Assembly (NCBI RefSeq): GCF_003589595.1
Contig: NW_020653409.1
Location: 2,572,984-2,636,983, forward strand
Length of the DNA: 64,000 nt
Origin: Hyposmocoma kahamanoa
Taxonomy: Eukaryota > Arthropoda > Insecta > Lepidoptera > Cosmopterigidae
Direction of reading: 5' to 3'
This document shows, piece by piece, positions 1 through 10,395 of the stretch. Position numbers and translations under genes: made by a program. Each line of letters opens with the position of its first letter. Position 1 is the first letter of the stretch. The notes beneath the pieces are model-generated. The model did not search any database and was not told the origin of the DNA. It saw only the letters and a list, made by a program, of their open reading frames with translations.

Positions 1-224
1 TCTTAAAAAATATTCCCAACTTTTTATTACGGACTATTTACAGATACTTGCCGGTGGTACACGTGGTTTTAAAGATGATGTCGACGGGTTCGATGCCCGG
101 CAAATGTACACCTGAGTCTTGTGTACAAATTAAGAATTTTATGTTATTATTGAAGAACCCGTGTCCAGCTCTGGAAAATACGAGTTGGTAGTGTTAATGT
201 GTAATGTTTGCTGTTCGTCATCAG

Positions 225-380
225 GAAGCCCGCGTAGCGCGCGCGTACGCTCTGGCTGCGCTGGAGTCGCTCCCTGAGCTGTTCCGCACGCATGGAACGG
301 CGCACGCGCGGGTTGCATCGCTGTGGGCCGACCTGCACACAGCTTTAAGACACCCCGACGCCAGACCCGTTACCAAATAA
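225..380 (+). CDS. Probable terminal exon of an unidentified gene
   Basis: An open frame of 51 codons begins right after a plausible splice acceptor (pyrimidine-rich stretch ending in TCATCAG at 220-224) and ends with TAA at 378-380. It encodes a helix-favouring, Ala/Leu/Arg-rich tail starting EARVARAYALAALESLPELF and ending RPVTK. The exon is GC-rich (CpG-rich third positions) in AT-rich surroundings, which is what marks it as coding; the minus-strand frames here look like shadows. Upstream exons lie outside the window and no AATAAA is obvious just downstream. The heptad-like Ala/Leu pattern could belong to a helical-repeat protein, but I do not recognise the family. Phase at the acceptor is assumed to be 0. 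Confidence 0.55.
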   Translation, partial: EARVARAYALAALESLPELFRTHGTAHARVASLWADLHTALRHPDARPVTK

Positions 381-459
381 TAGTTCCGGTGCCGAAAAAA
401 TAGCAATACATTGCTTTAACTATAGAATCTCGAACGTTAGAGCTTAATTTTAAGCCATT

Positions 460-665
460 TAGAGTGGTTACATACGGCGACCTTTAGCATCGCGCGTTTC
501 AAGAACGCGCGTTTGCATCGCTACACTTGCGATTTACTGGCGTGTGCATCGATTCAAACGCGCGACTGCATCGATACAATCGTTTGCATCGATACACTTG
601 GGCGACTGCATCGATATTGTATCGCGTTTGCCTCGCTGCTAAAAGTCGCCGGTGTAACCATTCTA
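460..665. repeat. Small MITE with internal TGCATCGATACA-like repeats
   Basis: The ends are imperfect inverted repeats (TAGAGTGGTTACA... on the left; the reverse complement of the right end starts TAGAATGGTTACA), continuing through a shared CGGCGAC and TTTAGCA. Inside, a short unit resembling TTTGCATCGATACA occurs about five times. About 206 bp; no coding capacity. No exact target-site duplication is visible. Confidence 0.5.
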
Positions 666-1009
666 ACATTTTGTTTTACTCATTGGTTATGCATTACTTG
701 AGAGTTGTCAGGATATTTGAGTGGGAATATTAATGAAAATTGCAAAGAAATTGACAACTGGTAGTTTACATACGAGTGACAGATCTAAAGAAAGAAACTG
801 TAGTCAGGTGGGGTAAGATGAATATACTTTAAGTAAAATTGTTTTGCGGTCTATGACGAATTTTGAAGTACACTAAACTAGACTTTATCAATTAACATAT
901 TTAAAAAAATCATTACACTAAATTCAATACTTACGATGTAAATACAGCCGAAAACGTGCAAATTGTGCTAAAATTTCTCTGCCCCCCAAAAGGTCAACAA
1001 CAGGAACAG
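666..1009. other. Gene-free AT-rich stretch
   Basis: No coding signal, RNA gene or clear repeat was seen here. Confidence 0.5.
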
Positions 1010-1325
1010 TCATCGTGTTTGTGCCTTTTTTTAATAATGAGTGACGAGACGAACAAGCCGTGCGCCTGATGGTAAACTACACGTCTGTCCATAACAGTTG
1101 CAGTGCCACTCTTTTGAAATCGCAAAGATCTGAGGGGCAGTGCCACTGCGCCCGCCACCCTGAGACAAGTTGACAAGTCCCATGTGCCTGTAGTTTCACC
1201 AGCACGCTTCAAAACCAGAACGCAGTAATGCTGACATTACTGCTTGGCGGCAGAAATAGGTAAGGTGGCAGTGCTATCCTGGACGAACTCTGTAACAGGG
1301 AGCTCATAGCAGTAGAACTTTAAAT
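1010..1325 (+). repeat. Dispersed repeat family A, near full copy
   Basis: Same family as segments near 21.9, 25.6, 29.4, 35.9, 36.5 and 39.9 kb. Diagnostic blocks in order are GTGCGCCTGATGGTAA, CAGTTGCAGTGCCACT, GACAAGTCCCATGTGCCTGTA, CTGCTTGGCGGCAGAAATAG and a terminal GGGAGCTC. It has no ORF of its own. It is a common type of lepidopteran interspersed repeat, but I cannot assign it to a transposon class from sequence alone. Confidence 0.7.
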
Positions 1326-2024
1326 AAAGGTAATGTTATATCTCGTGTTCTCAAGATTTCACAACAGCCGTGAAATTGTTTGTTCCTTGTTTAGATTTGG
1401 AGCACCGTAGCGACATCTCTTTTAAACCGTTTAAACTAATTTGGTTATCGACTGAGAGACATAATGTTGAACTCTTTAGATTATGAGTTAAGGCTTCAAG
1501 TGCCACGGTGTTCCTCTTACCCCATCTGACCCTATATAATCTTTATTTTATTATACTCAATATTATTAATATATGTGGTCAGCACTTAAGTGCTTATGAT
1601 TCATCGTGAGATTTGAGTGACATCTCAGTCGATATTTGAAAAATCTAGACTTATAAACTTTATTGAAGACGGATTAAAATGACAGTGCATTGCGCAAAAG
1701 TGTTGCTCGCTTGCAAGCAGCTAGTGATTGCAATAGATAAATATTATGTCGACTATCGACTGAACATTGGTTACGCTTATGAAATAAACAGGCGAAATTG
1801 TTTCATTTAAGATTTAAGATTCTTCATCGACCTATTTGTCCAACTGCTGGACACAGGTTCATTTGAATTGTTGATTTTAGAAAATTAATTTATACATACA
1901 CTAAATTTAGAAGTATGTGTATTAAAAATATTTAAAGTAGGAGACATATTTTAAAGTTTTTGTTTTAATTAATTTAATATACATATTATTTAATATATAT
2001 ATATCTTCTAATATATATATATAT
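1326..2024. other. Gene-free AT-rich stretch
   Basis: No coding signal; ends in a TA dinucleotide run that borders the Tc1 element. Confidence 0.5.
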
Positions 2025-3562
2025 ACACACATCAAAAGTGTCTAGGGATCAAGTGAATATTTTTGAAATAAAAATTATTTAAGCAATATTTACCAAATCC
2101 AGTCTTCCAGGACGACTTCTTACTTTAATGCTTATGTTTTATTTAACCGCTTACCCCTATATTTAATTAAAATGAACTAAAATTGATGTTTTTGCAAATT
2201 GTGGGAAAAAACTCAAATTAACGGCGTCAATTAAATGACAAAAAAATGGCGAAAATGATGATTTTGCTCATTTTTATTGTAAAGATAAGAAAATTAATAA
2301 TCTGTATTTCCACCATTAACACGAATCACACAATTACAGCGATTTGGCATGCTTAAGATGAGTTCATCAAAATCACTTTGAGGAATGGCCGCCCATGTGT
2401 TTTGTAACAAGTCAAAATATTGTTGTAGAGTATGTACGGTATGCATACTCGGCACAGCTCTTCTTTGAAGCATATCCCATGCGTGCTCAATTGGATTGAG
2501 GTCTGGCGATTGAGCAGGCCACGGCAGAACGTTGATACGAGCTTCGGCAAGAATGCGTGTTACGACTCTAGCCGTGTGTGGACGTGCGTTGTCATGCATT
2601 AGTTGAAATGAATCACCCAACTGGCCTCGCAAAGGGATGATAACATCTGAAACAATCCTCTCTGCGTAAACTTGACCATTGAGGTTACCCCTGATCCAAA
2701 TGAGATCGGTTCTTCCGCCGATCCAAATACCGGCCCATATCATTATTGTTCCCCCACCATATGGATGAACTTCCTGACAATATCTCAAACGTTCATGACG
2801 TCCAGATGTTCTCCAAACTCGAGTACGTCTTGTATCCGGTCTCATACCGAAGCGGGATTCATCCGAAAAGCACACATAGCGCCAGTCTTCTTCCTCCCAG
2901 TTTCTGTGTTCGCGAGCCCATCGTAAACGGGTCCTGCGATTGCAGGGTGCAATAGGTGGAACTCTGAGCGGCCTTCGGGATCAAAGACCCACTTCACGTA
3001 AACGATTTCGGATTGTTTGATCGCTTATTAGCAAGCCTGAGGAGCTGTGGAGCCTCGTAACCAACATCATGGCGGTCATGGTACGATTCCGTCGAGCAGT
3101 ATTTTGGATATACCGGTCCTGTCTGCGAGTCGTGATGCGAGATCGTCCTCCATGTCGCTCGGCCACGCTGCCCGTCATACGATAGCGCGTCCAGAGGCGA
3201 CATATGACGCTCTGTGTAGTGTTAAGAGTGAAAGCCACAGCACGTTGCCTGGAACCAGCTTCCAACATTCCGACGGCTCGCATCATCACTTCTCGGGTTA
3301 AATGATGTCGTCTCTCCATAATAATGTAAATTGTTTCGGTTCCGATGCAGATATTGTAATGATTTTGTCAAAACGCTATAATTCATTTTTATACAAAACC
3401 ACATTGACAATCGATTTTCTTCTTATTATCGAATTTTAAACAATATTCCTTATTTAAATGTTAAAACTCACTACAAAGTATCAATAGCGATACGAAAAAG
3501 TTAATATAATTAACCCTAATTGCAGCAATACTCTTAAACGTACTTGATCCCTAGACACTTGA

Positions 3563-3571
<9 letters not shown>
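2025..3571 (-). mobile_element. Tc1-family DNA transposon, about 1.55 kb
   Basis: Inverted ends of about 28-30 bp bound the element: left 2025-2054 contains GTGTCTAGGGATCAAGT and right 3542-3571 contains ACTTGATCCCTAGACAC. Both ends abut TA dinucleotide runs, consistent with the TA target preference of Tc1/mariner elements. The single transposase frame lies on the minus strand. Confidence 0.85.
2294..3319 (-). pseudogene. Tc1 transposase with one in-frame nonsense codon
   Basis: This encodes the cut-and-paste transposase of the enclosing Tc1 element. The frame starts at ATG 3317-3319 (MERRHHLT...) and ends at TAA 2294-2296, 341 codons, the usual Tc1 size. The N-terminal third carries the paired helix-turn-helix region with a GGRSR AT-hook-like linker. 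The catalytic part has FSDES, DNARPH and SPDLNPIEH; 34 residues separate the second Asp from the Glu, the DD34E signature of Tc1. The only lesion seen is TGA at 2981-2983, where a CGA arginine codon would fit, consistent with CpG decay. The reading frame is otherwise continuous through 2980-2876, so the copy is young but presumably not autonomous. Confidence 0.88.

Positions 3572-3594
<23 letters not shown>
3572..3594. repeat. TA microsatellite between two transposons
   Basis: A (TA)n run separates the Tc1 right end from the next element. Similar runs lie at 2011-2024 and 4844-4874. Confidence 0.85.
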
Positions 3595-4843
3595 CAGGGT
3601 GACTGGTTGAACGAAATAAATATTTAAAGTGGCGAATGAGTAGCTGATACACACCCCGAATATGTAAAAATATCGCCCCAAAACATTATAAAAAAAATAT
3701 ATCGTACCACTTTACAAATGCTAATACTCTGTTCGTTTGAGCTACTCTACGAACAGCTGATTGTTAGGAAAATGAACCGCCCGTCGCCGCGCCGCGCCTC
3801 GCGCTACGAGCGCGTGTCAAGCCTCTCTCGCTTAAAATGTTTTAAAAATAATTCCATTTTCCCTTCATACTTTGATTTTGGCTTAGGACAGGCAAAAATA
3901 CCAATTAAACTACGATAAATTATTTTTTAAAGTACACAATATTTTAGGCAGTTGTAAAACACAAACTAAGCTAGTAGGTATGAGCATGGTTTGGTATTTT
4001 TGGCGTATTTAAAAAATGGAATCATACCTGTTTACAATAATTAATTTTGATTAAATTTACAAATTTACAGCAATCTTAACAATGTACGGGTGAAGACCGT
4101 CTCTGTGTAAGAGTTTCCACACTGTCCATTGTGACACTCCGAATCGTCTTGCTGCATTTCGAGTACATCGGCGTGGGTCATGCTCAAAGTATTCAAAAAT
4201 CCCTTCCTCGCCCTTGAGCATGCCAGGGCACAGTGAACTGCCCAAAAGTCCTCAAACGAAAATTGAGTCCTAACATTAAAGTGTAGGATGGAACTCGCCG
4301 ATTAGGGAACATTTCACGGTACAGGTCCCTAGCACCACTAACTACATCATTTGCCATAACATAACACCGTATCATGTCCCAATACTCCTCATTTGTGTAG
4401 TGATAAGGCATCGTTATGTGTCACTGCACTCCACGGAATTACACAGTTGAATAGACCGATGTATCACGGAAAACAAAGATCGGCGCGGTGGCGGCGCGCG
4501 GCGCGTGCGTTTAATCGCAAAATCACAACGTCCTGACTTACAGAAGGGCGTAAGCGAACTAACCCGGCGGACGGCGGGCGGGACGCGCGGGCGGGATAGC
4601 CGGCGCAAGCGGCCTTCAACGAGTAGTGGCGGGGGTGTCTAATGCACATGCGCAGAAGATTTTGTTTTGACGAACGCGGTGTCACGCGCAGAGTAATACA
4701 AAATGTTAGAGCCAGTATTTTCTTTAAATAAAAATGTTTAATATTTTTTTTTTACATAGTCGTGTTATTTTTACATATTCGGGATGGGTATCAGCTACTC
4801 ATTCATCTCTTTAAATATTTATTTCGTTCAACCAGTCACCCTG
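3595..4843 (-). mobile_element. Mariner-like element with 73-bp inverted ends, internally deleted
   Basis: The left end (3595-3670, starting CAGGGTGACTGGTTGAACGA) is the near-perfect inverse of the right end (4771-4843, ending ...CCAGTCACCCTG). TA lies on both outer sides. At 1249 bp it holds only the N-terminal part of a transposase on the minus strand, so it is a non-autonomous deletion derivative. A GC-rich block (4470-4680) lies between the right end and the coding remnant. Confidence 0.82.
4057..4411 (-). pseudogene. N-terminal remnant of mariner-like transposase, frameshifted
   Basis: Two overlapping minus-strand frames together form the start of a transposase. The first (4411-4193) begins MPYHYTNEEYWDMI and includes REMFPNRRVPSYT, typical of the helix-turn-helix region (DUF4817-like) in insect mariner-related transposases. 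The second (4245-4057) continues with a second helix-turn-helix, RFGVSQWTVWKLLHRDGLHPY. The two are in different frames, so at least one frameshift lies near 4193-4245. No DDE/D catalytic domain follows before the left inverted repeat. It cannot encode an active enzyme. Confidence 0.75.
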
Positions 4844-4919
4844 TATATATATATATATATAATATATATATATACAACTTTATATAACTTTAATAAACTT
4901 TAATAAAAATAAGCACAAA

Positions 4920-4964
4920 TTGTACTATTTATGCTTATTTTCAAAATAAGCATAAATAGTACAA
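4920..4964. repeat. 45-bp perfect palindrome with 1-nt centre
   Basis: Arms 4920-4941 and 4943-4964 are exact 22-bp inverse complements (TTGTACTATTTATGC... and ...GCATAAATAGTACAA) around a single C at 4942. It would form a very stable hairpin. No element boundary or gene is attached to it. Confidence 0.85.
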
Positions 4965-6729
4965 TAACGCAACAAGTAACAATTAGAACGTCGTAACATT
5001 CACAATTCACTCATTTTTGGCAATTCACAATCTATCGACAAAACCACGGAATAAGTATTTATGTGGTCTGTGGACAAAACTATCGACAACTACCACATGA
5101 CTATATTAAAATTTTACGAAAACTGGCAACCCTGCTAAATTTAGCACCTGTACCCTAGATTTAGATACCTATTAGGATATTCGATAGATTTAAACACGTC
5201 GTGACGCACTCCACAGCGTATATTGCGAGACAAAGATAAAGAATACAGAGAAAAAGACTTATACCTACTCAATTAATTATTAATATATAACTTCGTCTTA
5301 TTTGCATACATCACAATAACCACTTAAGAACCGAATTTAGGAGCTTTTTATTAAAACAGGTTTAAATTCCTAAACACACGACCAGTTGCTTCGTGGAGGT
5401 GTTAGTAGAGGAATGACAAAGAAATGCGTACCTACATCAAATCAATAACCTCTAGGTACAGCATACCGATAGATATAAATCTGGCGGTTATAATTAATAC
5501 CTACTTTCAATTAACAATTTATGTAAAAGAGATGTTAGTATTTTGTTATTTTTGTCTGGTGTATATTTTGGAATTTTTGTAAAGCGATTTAGTACAGTTG
5601 TGGTATTTAAAATTATTTTATTGTTTCGAACAATTTATATAAATAACATTTTTGTTAGTCATATTACGTAAACACGAAGAAAAGTGTAATGTCGGATTCA
5701 TAATATCGTTTGCTCGAATTTTATATGTAGATTTGGTGTGTATAATAATGACCCCTAATTTTTACCAACTGTAACTGTGATATCCTAAAATGTCATATCT
5801 TTAAAAATCAATGTGTTCTTAAAACGTTTGATACATAAGTTGTTTTTTTTTATAACACATAATATAATGTTACGTTGTGTAACTTGAATAACCGTAATAA
5901 TAAAACCTGGATGTCCGTGTAACATATGACGTTATTCAATGTATCTGTGAGAAGTAACGTTGCATTTTTATGTTTTCCACAATATTAAATTGTTGGAAAC
6001 GTCCTTATATCGGCTCTCTTGTAACTGACATTAGGCATTTAATTAGGGTATTAATTTCGGTGTAGGACTTTACACCTAGAGCTCATTCTATCAATGAGCC
6101 ATTTTGACGAAAATGAGCTTTCAGGGGTTCTGTTTGGCGCTTTAGTAATCCGATAATAAAGTATGAATCACATTTAGATTGATGTGTGTCAACAAATAGG
6201 ATAACCGAGCAAAAAAATACATTTTAAATGGTAGTTTCCTATTTTTGACGATAGTAAACGAGTAGAACTCTTTTCAAGTTGTAATCCGATTAAACTTAGA
6301 AGTATTCAGTTTGGCAATATATATTTTACATAATTTTCGTTTAGTGCAATGATTATAACAAAAGACTATGGTTATGATAGTAAATCATTTTATGACACTG
6401 GTAACACAATCGGGATTAAAAACATTTTTTTGTGCCGCCATTTTGTCGTGTCATAGATGTCATTCGTGCTTCATTTCTCGAACTCGAATATTTTCTTGTC
6501 TCCGTAATGAGTTTTTTAAGTTATTATGTGTAGTTGTTTGTAAAGTTTTTCTTTATTGTTATATTTTGTAATAGATAATTAAAATGGTAGAAAATGAAAA
6601 CTTCCCCCTCTTCCAATTCCGGTAAATATAGAAGGTTTAGCACACCTGCATTCACACTTTAACAATAACATTTCATGACATTTTTTGTTTACATTTTGGA
6701 CATCTAATATAGGATAACTAAAACTATAG
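4965..6729. other. Gene-free AT-rich stretch
   Basis: Nothing beyond short spurious frames. No splice-flanked coding block or recognisable repeat was found. Confidence 0.5.
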
Positions 6730-6932
6730 TTTGTTACTATTGTTGACATGAAGATCGGACACAAAGAAATTTTCCAACAAAAAATATATCATAATACGTC
6801 GTTTGATGCACAGGCATCAAGTTTATTATACTTTGTTACTATTGTTGACATGAAAATCGGACACAAAGAAAAATTTCCAACAAAAATGTATCATAATACG
6901 TCGTTTGATGCACATGCATCAAGTTTATTATT
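6730..6932. repeat. Tandem duplication of a ~100-bp unit
   Basis: Two adjacent copies, 6730-6829 and about 6832-6932, share TTTGTTACTATTGTTGACAT, CACAAAGAAA and ATAATACGTCGTTTGATGCA with only a few substitutions and indels. No known family recognised. Confidence 0.9.
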
Positions 6933-7948
6933 TTATATTAACTCGTGAGGGTTAAACTCTGACTCGAGCTGTTAACGTTACACAATATACATTTTTTACA
7001 GAGTGTATGATATATGATACTTTAAGTATGACTAGTTATTTGTATATTTTGATTTTTTAATAAAGATAAGCATAATTGCTTAATAAATAAATACTGTTAA
7101 ACAGTTAATAAATAATTTTAGGATCAGATTTTTTGTTGTTTTTTTTTTTACACAGCATGAACTCATGAGGTTTGAGTTTGACCCAAATGTTAAGTATTTG
7201 GTTTACATGGACATTTACAAAGTAAAATAGAGACATATTGAGTTCTTCGATAAGTTTAAGTTTTAAAATTGAATTTAAAACAGGGCGTAAATATTTTAAA
7301 ACAGTCGTGGAAACTTAAACCACGATCCTTCGAAAAAATGTTCGAAATGTTGCTTACGCCTTTTCTACAAAACACTAACAATATAAAATAACACGAAAGT
7401 ATTAATAAAGTGCGAATCACTTAAAGAGGAAAGGACTTAAGTTTAAGCCATAATATATTCCGTGATAGTCTTCCCGCCAATAATTTTTTATAAGGTCATT
7501 ACTTCCCGCATCGAAGTTGGTCATCAAACAGCTAATTTTGAAAATTTTTAGACCTTTTTCTATTTTAAATCTATTTCTTTTGTTTATAAAATCACACAAT
7601 TTATAGTTTTCTGATGCTGTGCACAGTTGTAATTGTAATGTTATCTGATGTTTATTTTTAAATTACTATTGTTCATTTTTAAATTATTATTGTTTATGCC
7701 ATTATAATACAAAACAAAACAAAAATTTGGAATAAAATTAGGTTTGCTTTTCAACATAACTTATTTCATTTGCGCATCTACACTAACGGCAATATTTACA
7801 ATAATTTTTACCATGATTCCTACAGCTAATCTTCTCGATTATTTAAGTTACATAGTATCAATAGTTATGCAAACATGCCATTGTTATTGCATAGTTGTAA
7901 ACCCGCACGATGCAATAGCTAATAGTGTTATTGGAGCTCCCAGATCAG
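6933..7948. other. Intergenic region upstream of the GH32 gene
   Basis: AT-rich, with no confident coding sequence. Any promoter of the GH32 gene should lie in its right part, but I cannot point to a convincing TATA box or initiator. The GTG at 7925 in frame with the gene is not used as a start in nuclear genes of animals. Confidence 0.5.
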
Positions 7949-9487
7949 ATGGAAGTGCGCGTGATCGTTGTCGGCCTACTCTGGCTCGCCTCGGCGCAGT
8001 TAATAGACGAGATCAACAACTTCGAGAGGGTGAAACACAAGAGCGTGTTGTCTAAAAGGAAATACCGACCCACGTACCATATCTCCGCGCCTAAGGGCTG
8101 GCTCAACAGCCCCGCCGGCTTCACCTTTTTCCAGCGGCAGTACCACATCTTCTACCAGTATCACCCCTACAACGGCGGATGGGGACATATACAATGGGGT
8201 CACGCCGTCAGCGATAACCTCGTCGATTGGTGGCACTACCCACCTGCCATCATCCCTAGGGAAAAGTACGAGTGGCAAGGCTGCCTTACCGGCACCGCTC
8301 TCGTGCAGAACAACTACATGACTGTCTTCTACACTGGAACTTTCACCGAAGGCAATGATACGAAGCGCAATCAAAATGTGGCTATAAGCTCCGATGGGAT
8401 AATCTTCCAGAAGTATTTATACAATCCCATCATAAAAGAACCCCCAACCGGCACGGATTTTCGTAACCCGACAGTGTGGAAAAATGGAAATATGTGGTAC
8501 ATGCTTTGCGGGATGAAGAACGAGAGGCGGCTGGCTGCACTGGGGCTATACTCCTCGCGGGACATGTTCCACTGGCACTTCAACGGCACCGTGGCTCAAT
8601 CGTACGGTGACATGGGGTATATGTGGGAGTGCCCGGATTTGTTCGAGATCGACGGAGTGCATTTGCTCATCCTTTCCGTGCGAGGTATACAAAGCGATGG
8701 ATCGTGGTTTACAAATTTATATCAAACGGGTTACATGGTCGGGAGTTTTAGTTACCGAACCGGCCGTTTTAACGAAGATTTTGAAGTGTCCACGGCTACA
8801 TTTAACGTACTTGACTACGGGCACGACTTCTACGCGACGCGAACAATGCTATCACGTGACGGCCGCCGACTAATGATTGCCTGGCTCGGCACGTGGGAGA
8901 GCAAATTCGTAGAATCGGTTGACGCCTGGGCGAGTATGCTTACACTCATCAGAGAGCTAAAGCTCTCCGAACAGGGTCGTCTTCTCATGCAGCCGGTTAA
9001 AGAAATAATCGAATTAAGATCGGAGATGATCGAGGAGGCTTGGTACCTCCCCGGTGAATGGTTCTACACAGGAGGTAAAGCTTTCGAGTTGTTAATCAAC
9101 TCGACGAATACACCTAATGAGGTGTCAATCACTTTAGAATGGACGGGGGGTAAGTACGTCATCGATTTCGTATCGCGAAAAGGATCTGTTACTGTTAATC
9201 GCGGAGGTAACGATGGAATGCGCCATGCGGACTGGAATCCAACCAGTAGCACCGTCAATATGCGGATATTCGTCGACAGCAGCTCGGTGGAGGTGTTCTG
9301 CGGGAAAGGTGAGGTGGTGTTCTCGAGCCGCATTTATCCGAAAGGCAAGATTCGCGTGCGGGTTGATGGTGACACACAGGTGCATGTCGTGCAGTACCAG
9401 CTCCGGCGTAGCGTCCGCTACGACAAGCGGATCCGGAAACATCTGATGAAAAACCGCAACACGCTCCAACAGCCCCTACCGATCTAA
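7949..9487 (+). CDS. Beta-fructofuranosidase-like GH32 protein, predicted catalytically dead
   Basis: Complete intronless frame of 512 residues from ATG 7949 to TAA 9485-9487. Residues 1-16 (MEVRVIVVGLLWLASA) form a signal peptide; three N-glycosylation sequons (NDT, NGT, NST) support secretion. Family features include GWLNSPAG at residues 50-57, the WGHAVS...LVDW block, WQGCLTGTA, FRNP, WECPDLF with acid/base Glu227, and the C-terminal beta-sandwich motif SVEVFC. Active GH32 enzymes, including lepidopteran Suc1, carry NDPNG and RDP; here the nucleophile Asp is Ser54 (AGC, 8108-8110) and the stabilising Asp is Asn173 (AAC, 8465-8467). Hydrolysis of sucrose is therefore unlikely. Lepidopteran genes of this family are known to be bacterial in origin and intronless, as here. 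The frame has no stop or frameshift, so it may be retained as a non-catalytic protein or be a very recent pseudogene. It resembles the lepidopteran Suc genes; I cannot decide which paralogue. Confidence 0.93.
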   Translation: MEVRVIVVGLLWLASAQLIDEINNFERVKHKSVLSKRKYRPTYHISAPKGWLNSPAGFTFFQRQYHIFYQYHPYNGGWGHIQWGHAVSDNLVDWWHYPPAIIPREKYEWQGCLTGTALVQNNYMTVFYTGTFTEGNDTKRNQNVAISSDGIIFQKYLYNPIIKEPPTGTDFRNPTVWKNGNMWYMLCGMKNERRLAALGLYSSRDMFHWHFNGTVAQSYGDMGYMWECPDLFEIDGVHLLILSVRGIQSDGSWFTNLYQTGYMVGSFSYRTGRFNEDFEVSTATFNVLDYGHDFYATRTMLSRDGRRLMIAWLGTWESKFVESVDAWASMLTLIRELKLSEQGRLLMQPVKEIIELRSEMIEEAWYLPGEWFYTGGKAFELLINSTNTPNEVSITLEWTGGKYVIDFVSRKGSVTVNRGGNDGMRHADWNPTSSTVNMRIFVDSSSVEVFCGKGEVVFSSRIYPKGKIRVRVDGDTQVHVVQYQLRRSVRYDKRIRKHLMKNRNTLQQPLPI

Positions 9488-10395
9488 ATTGAGTTTCCAA
9501 GTGGTAGTAGTTACTACATATCTTGTTTTTGATTGACCAGTTAGTTCAATATGGTTGGTATACTTAAAAACTTAAAATTTTTTAATGTTGAATGAGGTTA
9601 GATATTTTATTCATAAAAATAATTCGTTTTAGATTTTTGTTTTAACCTGTTTTTAGGATTTTACATGATCGGATAAAGTACAACAACACACACAAACAAA
9701 TTAGCATATTCTTTAGACAATATCCTTAGGTGTATCGTATATTTTTTGTAATCACGTTATTTAATAGTAAATACCTAACCCATTTGTTGTAGCAAAACAG
9801 TTTTTCCCGCTTATCTCAGGTAACTAGCCTTAACCACCATAACGTGTAGGTATTCCAATGAAGTCAATTCAACGTTCCGTGCGGATGGGTTATTTTTAAA
9901 AACTGACATTGACATACGAGTACAAATCTAAAAATAGTCAACGTCTGTTGTGCAGAGGAGGCAGATTCAATTATAAAAAACAAAGGATCGTTGTCCTTGG
10001 CGTCTTGACTTTCATAAAATTTGGTTCCCAAAATAGATTACATGTGGAATCCAATTTTATGCAGCATTTCCTCCAGAGACCGACTGACGACAAAAGTATT
10101 TCGCGCCACTCGAGACACGACCTCATAATTTGATTTGCGCCCACACTAAAGTCAAATGAGTTTAAAGAAAGTGCCGATAAAGGGGAGATCAAAGCCGAGT
10201 GTACGTCACGGAACTGTGACGTCATTATGGATGTATGTAGACTAAATGAATCAATAGACGGTTTCAATGTATATAATTTTTATTATAAAATACTCTTTAT
10301 TTGGTTACAGTCTGTTACAGCTATACATATAGGTACTCAAACAAAAATATTGTATTTTAGTGTTGCGTAAAAAAGTAAAGTGTAACAAAAAATTT
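9488..10395. other. Region downstream of the GH32 gene
   Basis: No canonical AATAAA closely follows the stop codon. Short frames near 9909-10267 look non-coding. Confidence 0.5.

Noticed and set aside
7925..7948. GTG-initiated extension of the GH32 frame
   Set aside because: A nuclear animal gene starts at ATG; starting at 7949 gives a proper signal peptide directly at the N-terminus.
7949..9487. Bacterial contamination as the source of the GH32 gene
   Set aside because: It lies in continuous insect-type sequence with flanking insect repeats, and the family is known to be native in Lepidoptera.
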